NCBI RefSeq assembly: GCF_011388195.1
Contig: NZ_CP049990.1
Coordinates: 558,001-622,000, forward strand
DNA length: 64,000 nt
Reading direction: 5' to 3'
Source of the DNA: Pusillimonas sp. DMV24BSW_D
GTDB lineage: Bacteria; Pseudomonadota; Gammaproteobacteria; Burkholderiales; Burkholderiaceae_B
A program made the position numbers and the translations under genes. The notes under the pieces are model-generated. The model searched no databases. It saw only the letters and a list, made by a program, of their open reading frames with translations, and was not told where the DNA came from. This document shows, piece after piece, positions 53,426-64,000 of the stretch (position 1 is the stretch's first letter; every line of letters starts with the position of its first letter).

Positions 53426-54187
53426 TTACCAACCAGGTGTTGATGGGGCTTGCATTCCATGCACCAGAAAAGTACTTAACCGGGCAACCATTTCATCTAT
53501 ATTGTCGTCTGTGTAACGTCCATCTGATAAGTCTTCTAATCGGCCCAGGCCTGAGAGCGCGTAAAGGCAAATACCAATTAAGAACATCATCCGCCAATGA
53601 ATATCAGCTGAGCTAACATTGGGCTGCAATATTTCCAATACGTCCAGATAGTGCTTAACAGAATCATCGTAAACTTCGCGCCGCAATCGAAATGACAACT
53701 CTTCTGGTTCGTTGTGCAATCGTGCTAGCAAACGCACAAACGCAATGCCACGCGGGCCGCTGTGTAACAAGCTGAACAAGGGCAATAAGTACGCACGAAT
53801 GACATTCGCGACGGGGGGTTGCCCATCATACTTTTTGAGCAACGTTTCCAGGTTACGCATGCGTTGAACCGAGATCGCCTGCCCCCTGTTCTTGATGACT
53901 GCCTCGAATAAACTACGCTTTGATTTGAAGTAATACGAAATCATCGATTGACGAACGCCCGCCTGCGCCGCAATTTCCCGGGTCGACGTCAATGCATAGC
54001 CACGTTCAGCAAAATACATTTCGGCAATATCGATAATCTGGTTACGAATATCCCGGTTAACGGTTGGACGGCCCGGTCTTTTCTCACTCGAGGCGTCGGC
54101 GCCACCCTCGTTATCGTATACGGCCAATCCATCACTGCGTAACGACGCCTTTCTGCCTTCCTTGTCTACCCACGATGATTTAAGCAT
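53426..54187 (-). CDS. TetR/AcrR-family regulator of the catabolic operon (inferred)
   Basis: A 253-residue regulator with a variable N-terminal extension of about 40 residues and then a TetR helix-turn-helix (IIDIAEMYFAERGYALTSTR, EIAAQAGVRQSMISYYFKSK). The C-terminal ligand domain is helical (IRAYLLPLFSLLHSGPRG, LARLHNEPEELSFRLRREVY) and ends near ARLSTFLVHGMQ. It lies upstream on the same strand as the operon, separated by 240 bp that hold a compact palindrome. Control of the ABC/Mo-hydroxylase operon is inferred from position only. The ligand is unknown. Confidence 0.85.
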   Translation of the reverse strand: MLKSSWVDKEGRKASLRSDGLAVYDNEGGADASSEKRPGRPTVNRDIRNQIIDIAEMYFAERGYALTSTREIAAQAGVRQSMISYYFKSKRSLFEAVIKNRGQAISVQRMRNLETLLKKYDGQPPVANVIRAYLLPLFSLLHSGPRGIAFVRLLARLHNEPEELSFRLRREVYDDSVKHYLDVLEILQPNVSSADIHWRMMFLIGICLYALSGLGRLEDLSDGRYTDDNIDEMVARLSTFLVHGMQAPSTPGW

Positions 54188-54393
54188 GTGTCTCTCTTAT
54201 GGCGTTATTCAACAACTGGCATCGTCCGCACGCAAAGGCGATACCTATTTATAGTGTATTGTGCTTTTTAAATTTAACGCAGCAAGTTGCCATCCAACAC
54301 CGGCGTCACCGTACAATACCCGAGTTGCGATCGCCATTAAAACCGCGTACAGTGGTTTGCACCTGACGGTTCTTTTTTTGCCACTTTTTCATC

Positions 54394-54855
54394 ATGTTCG
54401 ACATCCTGGTCTATCTCTTCGAGAACTACTACACGCCGGAAGCATGTCCGGAAGCAGATGTGCTTGCGCACAAGCTTGCGGCGGCCGGCTTCGAGCACGA
54501 AGACATCGATGAAGCGCTGGGCTGGCTATATGGGCTGGCCCAAACAACAGAACAATGCGTTCAAATGGCGGAAATGTCGCAGGGCGACAGTCTGCGCGTC
54601 TTCACCGATCTGGAATATCAATCCTTGGGCACACAGGCTATCGGGTTTATCACCTTCCTGGAAAACTCCGGCGTTTTACCGCCGGCGCTACGCGAAATTC
54701 TTATAGAACGGGCCGAAGCCACGGCCGAAGCGCCTATTCCACTCGAGAAACTGAAAATCATCACGCTTATGGTGCTCTGGAGCCAGGAAGTGGAGGTTGA
54801 TCACCTGGTACTTGAAGAGCTGTTAACCCACGACAGCGCCCGGCTGTCGCACTAA
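54394..54855 (+). CDS. smg: Smg / DUF494 family protein
   Basis: A 153-residue helical protein of the Smg (DUF494) family. It starts [20 protein letters not shown] with LTHKL-like [20 protein letters not shown], and has a conserved end ([20 protein letters not shown]). The biochemical role is unknown; the gene recurrently sits near dprA or topA/topB in proteobacteria, as here before gluQ and topB. No clear ribosome site precedes the ATG. The 206 bp between the TetR start and this gene shows no further feature. Confidence 0.92.
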   Translation: MFDILVYLFENYYTPEACPEADVLAHKLAAAGFEHEDIDEALGWLYGLAQTTEQCVQMAEMSQGDSLRVFTDLEYQSLGTQAIGFITFLENSGVLPPALREILIERAEATAEAPIPLEKLKIITLMVLWSQEVEVDHLVLEELLTHDSARLSH

Positions 54856-54895
54856 GCATTTTTACTTCATCAACTTAGCAACACAGAGCATTCCC

Positions 54896-55762
54896 TTGAC
54901 GAGGACGTCTGAACAAGGCGGCTACGTTGGCCGCTTTGCACCCAGCCCCAGCGGCCCTTTACACGATGGCTCATTAGTAGCGGCGATGGCCGGCTACCTG
55001 GATGCACGCGCCAGAAACGGGCAATGGTTATTGCGCATAGAAGATATCGATACACCTCGGGTTGTACCCAACGCCGATCGCGTCATTATGGGTCAGCTTG
55101 ACGCACTGGGCATGCAATGGGATGGCGAACCTATTTGGCAATCGCAGCGCCTGATTGCATACGAAAGCGCTTTCCAATACCTGCTGCAAAGCAAGTTGAT
55201 TTACCCTTGCGGTTGCACGCGCCAGGAAATTGGGCGTGGCCCATATCCCGGCACGTGTCGAAACGGCCTTCCAGCAGGACGGGCAGCGCGTGCCTGGCGT
55301 TTTCGCGTCCACGCCGGCCCCGTGTCCTTCCATGACCGTTGGCTCGGTACACAAAAACAAGATGTCAGCCGTGACATAGGTGACTTCATTATCAAGCGCG
55401 CTGATGGGTTATGGGCCTACCAGTTAGTTGTCGTTATTGACGACGCCTGGCAGGGAGTAACCGATATCGTGCGGGGAGTCGACCTGCTCAGTTCAACCGG
55501 GCGACAGATCCAGTTGGCCGAGGCGCTGGGCTATACCTACCCCCGCGTCATGCATGTACCCTTGGTGCTGGACGAGTTCGGGCAGAAACTGTCAAAGCAG
55601 AATCACGCCCAACCTTTTAACTGTGACCAACCCATTGCGACGCTGAACCGGGCCTGGCAGCGGCTGGGGTTCGAACAGCTTTCGGGCATCACCACGGTGC
55701 AGGCGTTTTGGGCACACGCCATACCGCTTTGGGCAGCCCGTTTTCAACATTTGATATATTGA
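54896..55762 (+). CDS. gluQ: Glutamyl-Q tRNA(Asp) synthetase
   Basis: A 288-residue paralogue of the GluRS catalytic domain that attaches glutamate to queuosine at position 34 of tRNA-Asp. The HIGH-equivalent region is [20 protein letters not shown], zinc-binding cysteines are in [11 protein letters not shown] and in YPGTCRNGL, and the KMSKS-equivalent is [10 protein letters not shown]. There is no anticodon-binding domain, as expected. The start codon is TTG at 54896; no upstream in-frame ATG gives a better N-terminus, and the ribosome site is weak. Confidence 0.93.
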   Translation: MTRTSEQGGYVGRFAPSPSGPLHDGSLVAAMAGYLDARARNGQWLLRIEDIDTPRVVPNADRVIMGQLDALGMQWDGEPIWQSQRLIAYESAFQYLLQSKLIYPCGCTRQEIGRGPYPGTCRNGLPAGRAARAWRFRVHAGPVSFHDRWLGTQKQDVSRDIGDFIIKRADGLWAYQLVVVIDDAWQGVTDIVRGVDLLSSTGRQIQLAEALGYTYPRVMHVPLVLDEFGQKLSKQNHAQPFNCDQPIATLNRAWQRLGFEQLSGITTVQAFWAHAIPLWAARFQHLIY

Positions 55763-55795
55763 GCGCATTCGTATTACTGTCTTTCACCTGAATAG

Positions 55796-58474
55796 ATGAC
55801 AAAAACTTTGATTATTGCCGAGAAGCCCTCGGTGGCCCTGGACATTTCCCGCGCGCTGGGCGGTTTCAAGCGTGAGGGCGATTACTTTGAAAGCGACGAC
55901 TACGTGCTGGCGTCCAGTATCGGGCATTTGTTGAGCCTGGTTGCGCCAAACGATCCCAAACGGGGAAAATGGACTTTCACCCATTTGCCGGTGATCCCCC
56001 CCGAGTTCGAGCTGGGCCCCACCGACAAGCGTTCGGCGGAGCGGTTGAAACTGCTGGTCAAGTTACTCAAGCGCAAAGACGTCAGCGCCATTATTAATGC
56101 ATGCGACGCCGGGCGCGAAGGCGAACTGATCTTTCGCTACATCGTTCAATATGCAGGAGTGAAGAAGCCTATTCAGCGTTTGTGGCTGCAATCCATGACG
56201 CAAACGGCCATTCGCGATGCGTTCAATGCGCTTCGCGATGACGACGACCTGAAGCCGCTGGAAGAAGCCGCCCGGTCGCGCGCTGAAGCCGACTGGCTGG
56301 TGGGCATTAACGGCACCCGGGCCATGACGGCGTTCAACAGTAAAGACGGCGGCTTTTTCAAAACACCTGTAGGGCGGGTGCAAACCCCTACACTGGCCAT
56401 CGTGATGGAGCGCGAAGAGCGTATCCGCAAGTTCAAATCACGCGACTACTGGGAAGTGCATGCCACCTTTGTGGCTGCCGCCGGGCTGTACACCGGGCGC
56501 TGGTTCGACCCGAAATTCATTAAAGACGAACAAGATCCGGAAAAGCGCGACTCGCGTTTATGGTCTGAAACCGCCGCCAAAACCATTGTATCGGCCTGCC
56601 GCGAGCAGCCGGGCACGGTAACCGAAGAATCCAAACCCACCACGCAAATGTCGCCTGCGTTGTTCGACTTAACGTCGCTGCAACGCGAGGCAAACTCACG
56701 TTTTGGCTTCTCGGCAAAGGCCACGCTGTCACTGGCGCAAACGCTGTACGAGCGCCATAAAGCACTAACGTATCCACGTACCGACTCACGCTACCTGCCG
56801 GAAGACTACCTGCCCACCGTGAAACAAACGGTCGCGGCCTTGGCCGACGCCCCCGATGGGGCAGCCGCGGCAATACAACCCTTTGCCAAGCAACTGGGCG
56901 AATCGGGCTGGATCAAGCCGAACAAACGAGTTTTCGATAACAAGAAGGTGTCCGACCACTTTGCCATTATTCCCACACTGCAGGTTCCCAAAGAACTCAG
57001 CGATGCGGAAAGCAAAATATATGAATTGGTAACGCGACGCTTCTTGGCGGTATTCTTCCCGGCTGCGGAATTCCGGGTCACTACACGTATTACACAAGTT
57101 CAGGGGCACCACTTCAAAACCGAAGGCAAGGTACTGGTTTCACCGGGCTGGATGGCCATATACGGACGTCAGGTTCAGGGTGACGACACGAACCTGATTC
57201 CAGTGGCACATAACGAATCTGTTAAAACCGAAGATATCGAGGCCAAGAGTTTGGTTACCAAACCACCTGCCCGATTCACCGAAGCCACGCTGCTTTCAGC
57301 CATGGAAGGGGCCGGCAAGCTGGTTGATGACGAAGAGTTGCGCGACGCCATGTCTGAGCGCGGCCTGGGGACGCCGGCAACCCGCGCCGCCATTATTGAA
57401 GGTTTGTTGAACGAAGGCTATTTACGGCGCGAAGGCAGGGAAATGGTGCCCAGTGCGAAAGCACGCCAGCTGATGACACTCCTTTCCGGCCTTGGGGTCA
57501 GTGAACTGACCTCGCCGGAGCTTACCGGCGACTGGGAGCGACGCCTGAAGCAGATCGAACAACGTCAACTGGACCGCGAAGCCTTCATGCGTGAAATTGC
57601 GCAAATGACGCAAATCATTGTGAAGCGGGCCAAAGAATACGAACGCGATACCGTTCCGGGCGACTATGCCACCCTGCAAACGCCCTGCCCCAAATGCGGC
57701 GGTGTCGTGAAAGAAAACTATCGACGCTATGCCTGCACGGCATGCGACTTCTCAATCGGCAAACACCCGGGCGGGCGCACCTTCGAAATTGACGAAGTTG
57801 AAACGCTGCTGCAAGAAAAAACACTGGGCCCGCTGCCGGGGTTTATCAGCAAAATGGGGCGTCCATTCGCCGCTTTGCTGCGTATTACCGATGAGTACAA
57901 ACTGGAGTTCGATTTCGGCCAAAACGATGAAGACGACAAAGAACCGGTCGACTTCTCCGACCAAACCTCTTTGGGCGACTGCCCCAAATGTGGGGCACGG
58001 GTGTTCGAACATGGCATGAATTACGTGTGCGAAAAATCGGTCGGCCCGGAAAAATCCTGCGACTTCCGTACCGGCAAAATGATCCTGCAACAGGAGGTGT
58101 CGCCCGAACAGGTGCGCAAGTTGCTAAGTGAAGGCAAAACCGATTTGCTCGATGGGTTTGTTTCCAGCCGCACCAATCGTAAATTCAAGGCGTTCCTGGT
58201 GAAACAGGCTAACGGTAAGGTGGGCTTCGAATTTGAAGCACGTGCACCCGGCAAGGGTGGTGCGGCCAAGAAAGCCGCCGGCAAGAAAACGGCAAGTAAA
58301 ACGACTGCTAAAACCGCGACAAAAGCCGCCACTAAAACAGCTACCAAAAAGACGGCCGCGAAGAAGGCAACAAGCAAAACAGCGGCGAAAAAAACCGCAG
58401 CCAAGAAAGCGGCCGCCAAAAAAACAGCCACCAAAAAGGCCGTTAGTTCATCAGACGACGACGCGCCGTTCTAA
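55796..58474 (+). CDS. topB: DNA topoisomerase III with histone H1-like tail
   Basis: An 892-residue type IA topoisomerase. The Toprim domain begins TLIIAEKPSVALDISRALGG with acidic NACDAGREGELIFRYI, and the catalytic tyrosine is Tyr326 in LTYPRTDSRYLP. Two zinc-ribbon modules follow (CPKCGGVVKENYRRYACTAC; CPKCGARVFEHGMNYVCEK). The last 70 residues are a Lys/Ala/Thr-rich, histone H1-like tail (repeats of AKKTA, ATKKA) that would bind DNA non-specifically. The enzyme relaxes or decatenates DNA, working with RecQ-type helicases. A plain ATG at 55796 starts the frame 33 bp after gluQ. Confidence 0.95.
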   Translation: MTKTLIIAEKPSVALDISRALGGFKREGDYFESDDYVLASSIGHLLSLVAPNDPKRGKWTFTHLPVIPPEFELGPTDKRSAERLKLLVKLLKRKDVSAIINACDAGREGELIFRYIVQYAGVKKPIQRLWLQSMTQTAIRDAFNALRDDDDLKPLEEAARSRAEADWLVGINGTRAMTAFNSKDGGFFKTPVGRVQTPTLAIVMEREERIRKFKSRDYWEVHATFVAAAGLYTGRWFDPKFIKDEQDPEKRDSRLWSETAAKTIVSACREQPGTVTEESKPTTQMSPALFDLTSLQREANSRFGFSAKATLSLAQTLYERHKALTYPRTDSRYLPEDYLPTVKQTVAALADAPDGAAAAIQPFAKQLGESGWIKPNKRVFDNKKVSDHFAIIPTLQVPKELSDAESKIYELVTRRFLAVFFPAAEFRVTTRITQVQGHHFKTEGKVLVSPGWMAIYGRQVQGDDTNLIPVAHNESVKTEDIEAKSLVTKPPARFTEATLLSAMEGAGKLVDDEELRDAMSERGLGTPATRAAIIEGLLNEGYLRREGREMVPSAKARQLMTLLSGLGVSELTSPELTGDWERRLKQIEQRQLDREAFMREIAQMTQIIVKRAKEYERDTVPGDYATLQTPCPKCGGVVKENYRRYACTACDFSIGKHPGGRTFEIDEVETLLQEKTLGPLPGFISKMGRPFAALLRITDEYKLEFDFGQNDEDDKEPVDFSDQTSLGDCPKCGARVFEHGMNYVCEKSVGPEKSCDFRTGKMILQQEVSPEQVRKLLSEGKTDLLDGFVSSRTNRKFKAFLVKQANGKVGFEFEARAPGKGGAAKKAAGKKTASKTTAKTATKAATKTATKKTAAKKATSKTAAKKTAAKKAAAKKTATKKAVSSSDDDAPF

Positions 58475-58508
58475 AACAACAGTCGGCGCGCAAGCCTGCG
58501 CCGACTGT
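58473..58508 (-). terminator. Hairpin between convergent topB and hemB, terminator of hemB
   Basis: ACAGTCGGCGC (58479-58489) and GCGCCGACTGT (58498-58508) form a perfect 11-bp stem with an 8-nt loop. On the minus strand it is followed by TGTTTTAG, giving a short U-run for hemB. In the plus direction it lies 5 nt after the topB stop without a U-run. Confidence 0.75.
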
Positions 58509-58555
58509 ACTGCAGGTTTAGCCGAGCCGGATGTTCAAGCCCGGCACTCAAAACG

Positions 58556-60189
<1,634 letters not shown>

Positions 60190-60286
60190 AGGATAGGCCT
60201 GTTACGGTTAAAGTTACACGCTATTGTATAATTGTGGGTTTGAAACTGTAGCGGATTTTTCCAAAACGCGATCCATCGAGGTCCTC

Positions 60287-60985
60287 ATGAAGCGTGTGCT
60301 TTCCAAAATGCTAGTTACCAGCGGCCTGCTGCTGGGCTCTTCCCTTCTTGGCGTCAGCTATGCCGCTGACGTTATCGTCTCCAAACCCGACGCAGCCAAG
60401 GGCGAACAGCTCTATACCAATGGTGATTCCTCCCGCGGCATTCTGGCCTGTGTCACCTGTCACGGCCCCGGCGGCAACAGCACGCTTCCCGCCAATCCAA
60501 ATCTGGCCGGCATGTCGCATGAATACATCGCCAAGCAATTGCGCGATTTCAAATCCGAAGGCAACGACCCACCCACCCGGGCCGGTGCCGATGGTAATCC
60601 CTCCGCCATGACAGCCATCGCCAACCCACTCACGGAAGAAGACATCAAAAATGTGTCTTACTATCTGGCGCTGCAGGAACTGAATTACGAAACGGCCGCC
60701 ACCGCAAGCAATGTTGAAACCATGGAGCGCGGGCAAAAAATCTGGCGTGCGGGCATCGCCGAGCGTGGCGTACCGGCTTGCGCCGCCTGCCACTCACCCA
60801 ACGGGGCGGGTATCCCAGCCCTGTTCCCGCGTTTGGCCGGGCAGTACCCAAGCTATCTTGAGGCGCAACTAAAACTGTTCCGCAGCAACGACCGGGCCAA
60901 CAGCCCCATGATGCACGACATTGCCGACCGCATGTCCGACAACGACATCTCCGCAGTAGCCGATTACGCTGCCGGCCTGCGATAA
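60287..60985 (+). CDS. Cytochrome c4 (dihaem c-type cytochrome)
   Basis: A 232-residue exported cytochrome with a signal peptide (LLLGSSLLGVSYAAD) and two haem-binding motifs, CVTCH in ILACVTCHGPGGN and CAACH in VPACAACHSPNGAG. The axial methionines are in NLAGMSHEYI and in NSPMMHDIADRM. It passes electrons from the bc1 complex to a terminal oxidase. The frame opens at 60224, but the ATG at 60287 with GAGG 6 nt upstream is the family start. It lies just before the System II haem-maturation genes and ends in a terminator. Confidence 0.94.
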   Translation: MKRVLSKMLVTSGLLLGSSLLGVSYAADVIVSKPDAAKGEQLYTNGDSSRGILACVTCHGPGGNSTLPANPNLAGMSHEYIAKQLRDFKSEGNDPPTRAGADGNPSAMTAIANPLTEEDIKNVSYYLALQELNYETAATASNVETMERGQKIWRAGIAERGVPACAACHSPNGAGIPALFPRLAGQYPSYLEAQLKLFRSNDRANSPMMHDIADRMSDNDISAVADYAAGLR

Positions 60986-61035
60986 CAACAAACGAACCGC
61001 TTTAACGCAGAACCAATACTGCCTGAGCTGGTCAT

Positions 61036-61066
61036 AAGGGGGGGCGCCATTACCGGCCCCCCTTTT
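61036..61066 (+). terminator. Intrinsic terminator after cytochrome c4
   Basis: AAGGGGGG (61036-61043) pairs with CCCCCCTT (61057-61064), with a GC-rich loop and a TTTT continuation to 61066. It lies 51 nt after the cytochrome stop and 19 nt before resB, so resB probably needs its own promoter or read-through. Confidence 0.75.
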
Positions 61067-61084
61067 CTTTGCAAAGACCCTTTC

Positions 61085-63133
61085 GTGAACAACGTTAATA
61101 TCGCATCTCGTCAACGTGCCGACTTATTCGAACTGCTGGGCTCCATGCGGTTCGCCGTCAGCCTGTTGATGTTCATCTGTGTGGCCAGTGTGATTGGTAC
61201 GGTGCTGCCGCAAAACCAGGCTTCAAGCACCTATATCGACCAATTCGGGCCATTCTGGTATGCCTTGTTCGACGTCTTTGCGCTTTGGCATGTGTACAAC
61301 AGTTGGTGGTTTTTAACCATTATGGCGTTTCTGGTGGTGTCCACCAGTCTGTGTCTGCTGCGCAATACGCCCAAAATGGTGAAAGACATGCGCTCGTTCC
61401 GCGAATATGTTCGTGGCAGCAGCCTGCGCGCCTTCCATCACAAGCTCGAAACCGACACGCCCTACAGCCCAGAGGAAAGTAGCCGGAAACTAACGCAATG
61501 GCTCAATAAACAAGGCTACAAGGTAAAGGTTCGCCAAGACGGCGACAGCCAACTGCTGGCGGCCAAGAAAGGCAGCACAAACCGTTTGGGTTATATTTTC
61601 GCGCACGCAGCCATTGTGGTTATTTGCGTAGGGGGTATTCTCGACAGTGAATTGCCGGTTCGTATGCAAGTGTGGCTGGGGGGTAAAACCCCCATTACCG
61701 AGAACATGCTTATTAAAGACGTGCCTGAGTCGGGCTGGTTGTCGGTTGCCAACCCGAGTTATCGCGCCAACTTACTGATTCCCGAAGGCAGCCAAAGCAG
61801 CAGTGCCATTGTTGCCGTAGGCGACGGTGTATTGGTGCAACCCATGCCGTTCAGTTTGAAATTGAAACAGTTCGATATTGAATACTATTCCACCGGCATG
61901 CCCAGCCGTTTTGCCAGCCACGTCGAGGTTTCCGACCCCGATACAGGCGAAACGTTCGATCAAGTGATTGAAGTGAATGAACCGCTTCGCTACAAAGGCG
62001 TCACGGTGTATCAATCCAGTTTCGATGACGGCGGTAGCGGTGTTCAGCTTAAAGCGTGGCCGATTTCAGGCAAAAACACTGAAACATTCAATGTGGATAC
62101 CACGGTGGGCGACCCAACCGACATTACGCTCAATGCCAGTACGGAACAACCGGAACGCTATCAACTGAACGTAACCGACCTGCGTGTTATTAACGTTGAG
62201 AATCTGGAAATTAACGCCGACCCGCAACCGCGCGCCGTGCTTGACCACGTCGCTGCAGTCACAGGCAGTGCAACAACACTGAAAAACGAGAACCTGCGCA
62301 ATGTCGGTCCCAGTGTGGAATACCGGCTCACCGGCGCAGATGGGCAATCGTTTGAATATCACAACTACATGATGCCCATTGCACTCGACGGCGGGCCGGT
62401 TTTTCTGGTGGGTGTACGAAGCAATTCAGCCGAAGCATTCCGCTACATCCGAATTCCCGCCGATGCGAACAACTCGCTTGAGTCTTTCATTCACCTGCGC
62501 ACGGCGCTCAACAATCCCGAATTGCGCCGGCAAGCCGCCCAACAGTTCGCCGCACAAAGCGCCAACAGTGAGTCACAAAAAGCGTTGCTGGAAAAAGCAG
62601 CAGCCGGTGCCCTTGAGGCATTCTCCAAAGGGGGGTTCAACCAACTTCTTGAACCCGTCCCCGAAGCCGAGCGCGGCCGTTTCCTAAGTTTCGCCGTGCC
62701 CATGATCCAACTTTCACTCGCGGCTTTATACGATTTGGATCGCGCCCAACGCGGATTGCCCGAACTCACCTACAATGAAGCACAAAGCAACGCTCACAAC
62801 CAATGGATGCAACAAGCGCTGTTGGCTCTGTCGAACCTGCCCGACTATCCAGCGCCCATCGTCATGTCATTAACCCAGTTCGATCACGTTCAAGCCAGTG
62901 TTTTCCAGGTAGCGCGCAGCCCCGGGCAAACCACGGTGTACTTGGGCTGTCTGTTTCTGGTTATCGGCATCTTTTCCATGTTTTATATTCGTGATCGCCG
63001 CATCTGGATTTGGGTTCAACCCAAACATTCCGGCAGCCAATGGTTAGCCGCCATGACGTCACAACGGCGCACGCTGGATTTCACCCAAGAGTTTGAGCGC
63101 TTCAAGAATGCGTTTAAACAACTGTCCACTTAA
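61085..63133 (+). CDS. resB: Cytochrome c biogenesis protein ResB (Ccs1)
   Basis: A 682-residue membrane protein of System II cytochrome c maturation, which attaches haem to apocytochromes with CcsA. Transmembrane helices lie at about 22-45, 70-92, 160-185 and 605-630. The family start RFAVSLLMFICVASVIGTVL and LWHVYNSWWFLTIMAFLVVS are typical. A large periplasmic domain spans about 190-600, longer than in Gram-positive ResB, which is usual in betaproteobacteria. The start codon is GTG at 61085. ccsA follows by 11 bp. Confidence 0.94.
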   Translation: MNNVNIASRQRADLFELLGSMRFAVSLLMFICVASVIGTVLPQNQASSTYIDQFGPFWYALFDVFALWHVYNSWWFLTIMAFLVVSTSLCLLRNTPKMVKDMRSFREYVRGSSLRAFHHKLETDTPYSPEESSRKLTQWLNKQGYKVKVRQDGDSQLLAAKKGSTNRLGYIFAHAAIVVICVGGILDSELPVRMQVWLGGKTPITENMLIKDVPESGWLSVANPSYRANLLIPEGSQSSSAIVAVGDGVLVQPMPFSLKLKQFDIEYYSTGMPSRFASHVEVSDPDTGETFDQVIEVNEPLRYKGVTVYQSSFDDGGSGVQLKAWPISGKNTETFNVDTTVGDPTDITLNASTEQPERYQLNVTDLRVINVENLEINADPQPRAVLDHVAAVTGSATTLKNENLRNVGPSVEYRLTGADGQSFEYHNYMMPIALDGGPVFLVGVRSNSAEAFRYIRIPADANNSLESFIHLRTALNNPELRRQAAQQFAAQSANSESQKALLEKAAAGALEAFSKGGFNQLLEPVPEAERGRFLSFAVPMIQLSLAALYDLDRAQRGLPELTYNEAQSNAHNQWMQQALLALSNLPDYPAPIVMSLTQFDHVQASVFQVARSPGQTTVYLGCLFLVIGIFSMFYIRDRRIWIWVQPKHSGSQWLAAMTSQRRTLDFTQEFERFKNAFKQLST

Positions 63134-63144
63134 CGAGGTTCATC

Positions 63145-64000
63145 ATGTCTGATGCCCATACCCATTCACCTGCCTGGGAAGCGGCCATGGCCGCCAGCGG
63201 CGACGGCCGAGGCGAACGAGGCCGGCCCGACTGGACGGACCTGCTGTTTCTCATCGTATTGTCGGCCGGCGCCGCCTATGCACTGCTGGCGTTCAGCTCA
63301 AATATGGACGTCTACGAGAAAGCGATTCTGGTCTGTGCCGTGCCTGCCACGGTATGGCTGGGCTGGCTCTGGCGCCCGCTTCGCTGGTTGCTCATCGCCA
63401 GTGGCTTAAGCGCCTTACTGGCCATCTGGCTGTATAGCGCCGGGCAAGGCCTGGACCAGGGCGACATTACGCGTGGCGACACAGTTTTTCTACTGAAATA
63501 TCTGTTTTCCTCGCAATCGGCCATTTTATGGATGTGCGCCCTGTTCGTTCTGGCAACGATCTCATACTGGGTCGGCATTATCAGCCAAACCGCAGCATGG
63601 CTTGGCACGGCGCTAACCTGGGGTGCAGTGTACGCCGGCACCACCGGCTTGCTGGTACGCTGGCGCGAAGGCCATCTTTTAGGCCCTGATATCGGCCACA
63701 TTCCGGTCAGCAACCTGTACGAAGTTTTCGTTCTTTTCGCACTGATTACCGCCCTGTTCTACCTGTATTACGAGCGCCGCTACGCCACCCGCGCGCTGGG
63801 CGGCTTTGTGCTGCTGGTTGTCACCTCGGCGGTTATTTTCCTGCTGTGGTACACCTTCACCCGCAATGCCTTCGAAATCCAGCCTTTGGTGCCCGCGCTT
63901 AAAAGCTGGTGGATGAAGATCCACGTACCGGCCAATTTCATTGGTTACGGCACCTTCTCGCTGGCGGCCATGGTGGGGTTTGCCTATTTAATCAAAGAGC
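63145..64000 (+). CDS. ccsA: Cytochrome c biogenesis protein CcsA (ResC-like), cut by window edge
   Basis: An open frame that runs off the right edge after 285 codons. It starts with ATG at 63145 behind GAGG (TAACGAGGTTCATC) and encodes a soluble N-terminus (SDAHTHSPAWEAAMAASGDG) followed by several transmembrane helices: LLFLIVLSAGAAYALLAF, WLGWLWRPLRWLLIASGL, FLLKYLFSSQSAILWMCALF, and later LLVVTSAVIFLLWYTF. Motifs such as GHIPVSNLYEVFVLFALIT and SWWMKIHVPANFIGYGTFSL belong to the CcsA/CcsB haem-handling family. The tryptophan-rich WWD motif would lie beyond the edge. It partners ResB. Confidence 0.92.
   Translation, partial: MSDAHTHSPAWEAAMAASGDGRGERGRPDWTDLLFLIVLSAGAAYALLAFSSNMDVYEKAILVCAVPATVWLGWLWRPLRWLLIASGLSALLAIWLYSAGQGLDQGDITRGDTVFLLKYLFSSQSAILWMCALFVLATISYWVGIISQTAAWLGTALTWGAVYAGTTGLLVRWREGHLLGPDIGHIPVSNLYEVFVLFALITALFYLYYERRYATRALGGFVLLVVTSAVIFLLWYTFTRNAFEIQPLVPALKSWWMKIHVPANFIGYGTFSLAAMVGFAYLIKE

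Noticed and set aside
58230-58460. Tandem DNA repeat at the end of topB
   Set aside because: The periodicity comes from Lys/Ala/Thr codons of a protein tail; there is no exact repeat unit.

Overview
The window reads as chromosome of a betaproteobacterium of the order Burkholderiales, most likely family Alcaligenaceae (Bordetella/Achromobacter/Pusillimonas relatives). This is inferred from protein character and gene order: argS-SPOR-dsbA, smg-gluQ-topB, and hemB/engB facing cytochrome c4-resB-ccsA. GC looks moderate, mid-50s percent by eye. I saw no tRNA, rRNA, CRISPR array, insertion sequence or prophage.

Layout. (1) 1-2080, minus: a TetR-type regulator, an isochorismatase-family hydrolase and an edge-cut amide/urea-type binding protein, behind a palindromic intergenic region shared with plus-strand fdxA and an aldehyde dehydrogenase. 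(2) 4.1-10.4 kb: TPM/LemA pair, DEAD-box helicase, large PAS hybrid histidine kinase. (3) 10.5-18.0 kb: a metal/metalloid-stress island. On the minus strand an ECF sigma factor, a zinc-finger anti-sigma, the radical SAM protein ArsS and a TVP38-flavoprotein fusion are followed by a bufferin-type RiPP operon (DUF2282 precursor, DUF692 enzyme, DUF2063 partner, DoxX). The sigma operon and the bufferin operon carry the same ECF-type promoter (CTGTAAGAA, 14 nt, CGAC). Next to them on the plus strand lie two eroded genes: an ArsM-like methyltransferase and an internally deleted DUF3047 gene. (4) 18-29.9 kb: GGDEF protein, RF3, AI-2E family protein, cupin/bacterioferritin/Bfd iron genes with a Fur-like box, rpoN, and leuA with an undescribed leucine-rich leader ORF. 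(5) 30-33.7 kb: an RHS protein fused to a DUF2235 lipase-like domain, interrupted by a frameshift. (6) 33.8-41.2 kb: argS, SPOR protein, dsbA, metC, LysE exporter, MBL hydrolase, thiolase. (7) 41.2-54.2 kb: a TetR regulator followed by a ten-gene minus-strand catabolic operon with a ribose-type ABC importer, a two-subunit PEP-synthase-like kinase resembling phenylphosphate synthase, a three-subunit molybdenum hydroxylase with CoxG, and an HD-domain protein. (8) 54.4-64 kb: smg, gluQ, topB, hemB, engB, cytochrome c4 and the System II cytochrome c maturation genes resB and ccsA (cut by the edge).

The two most interesting systems are the sigma-controlled bufferin/ArsS island, where the regulatory link can be read from the DNA, and the phenylphosphate-synthase-like/Mo-hydroxylase operon, whose gene content suggests import, phosphorylation and hydroxylation of an unidentified, probably aromatic, compound.
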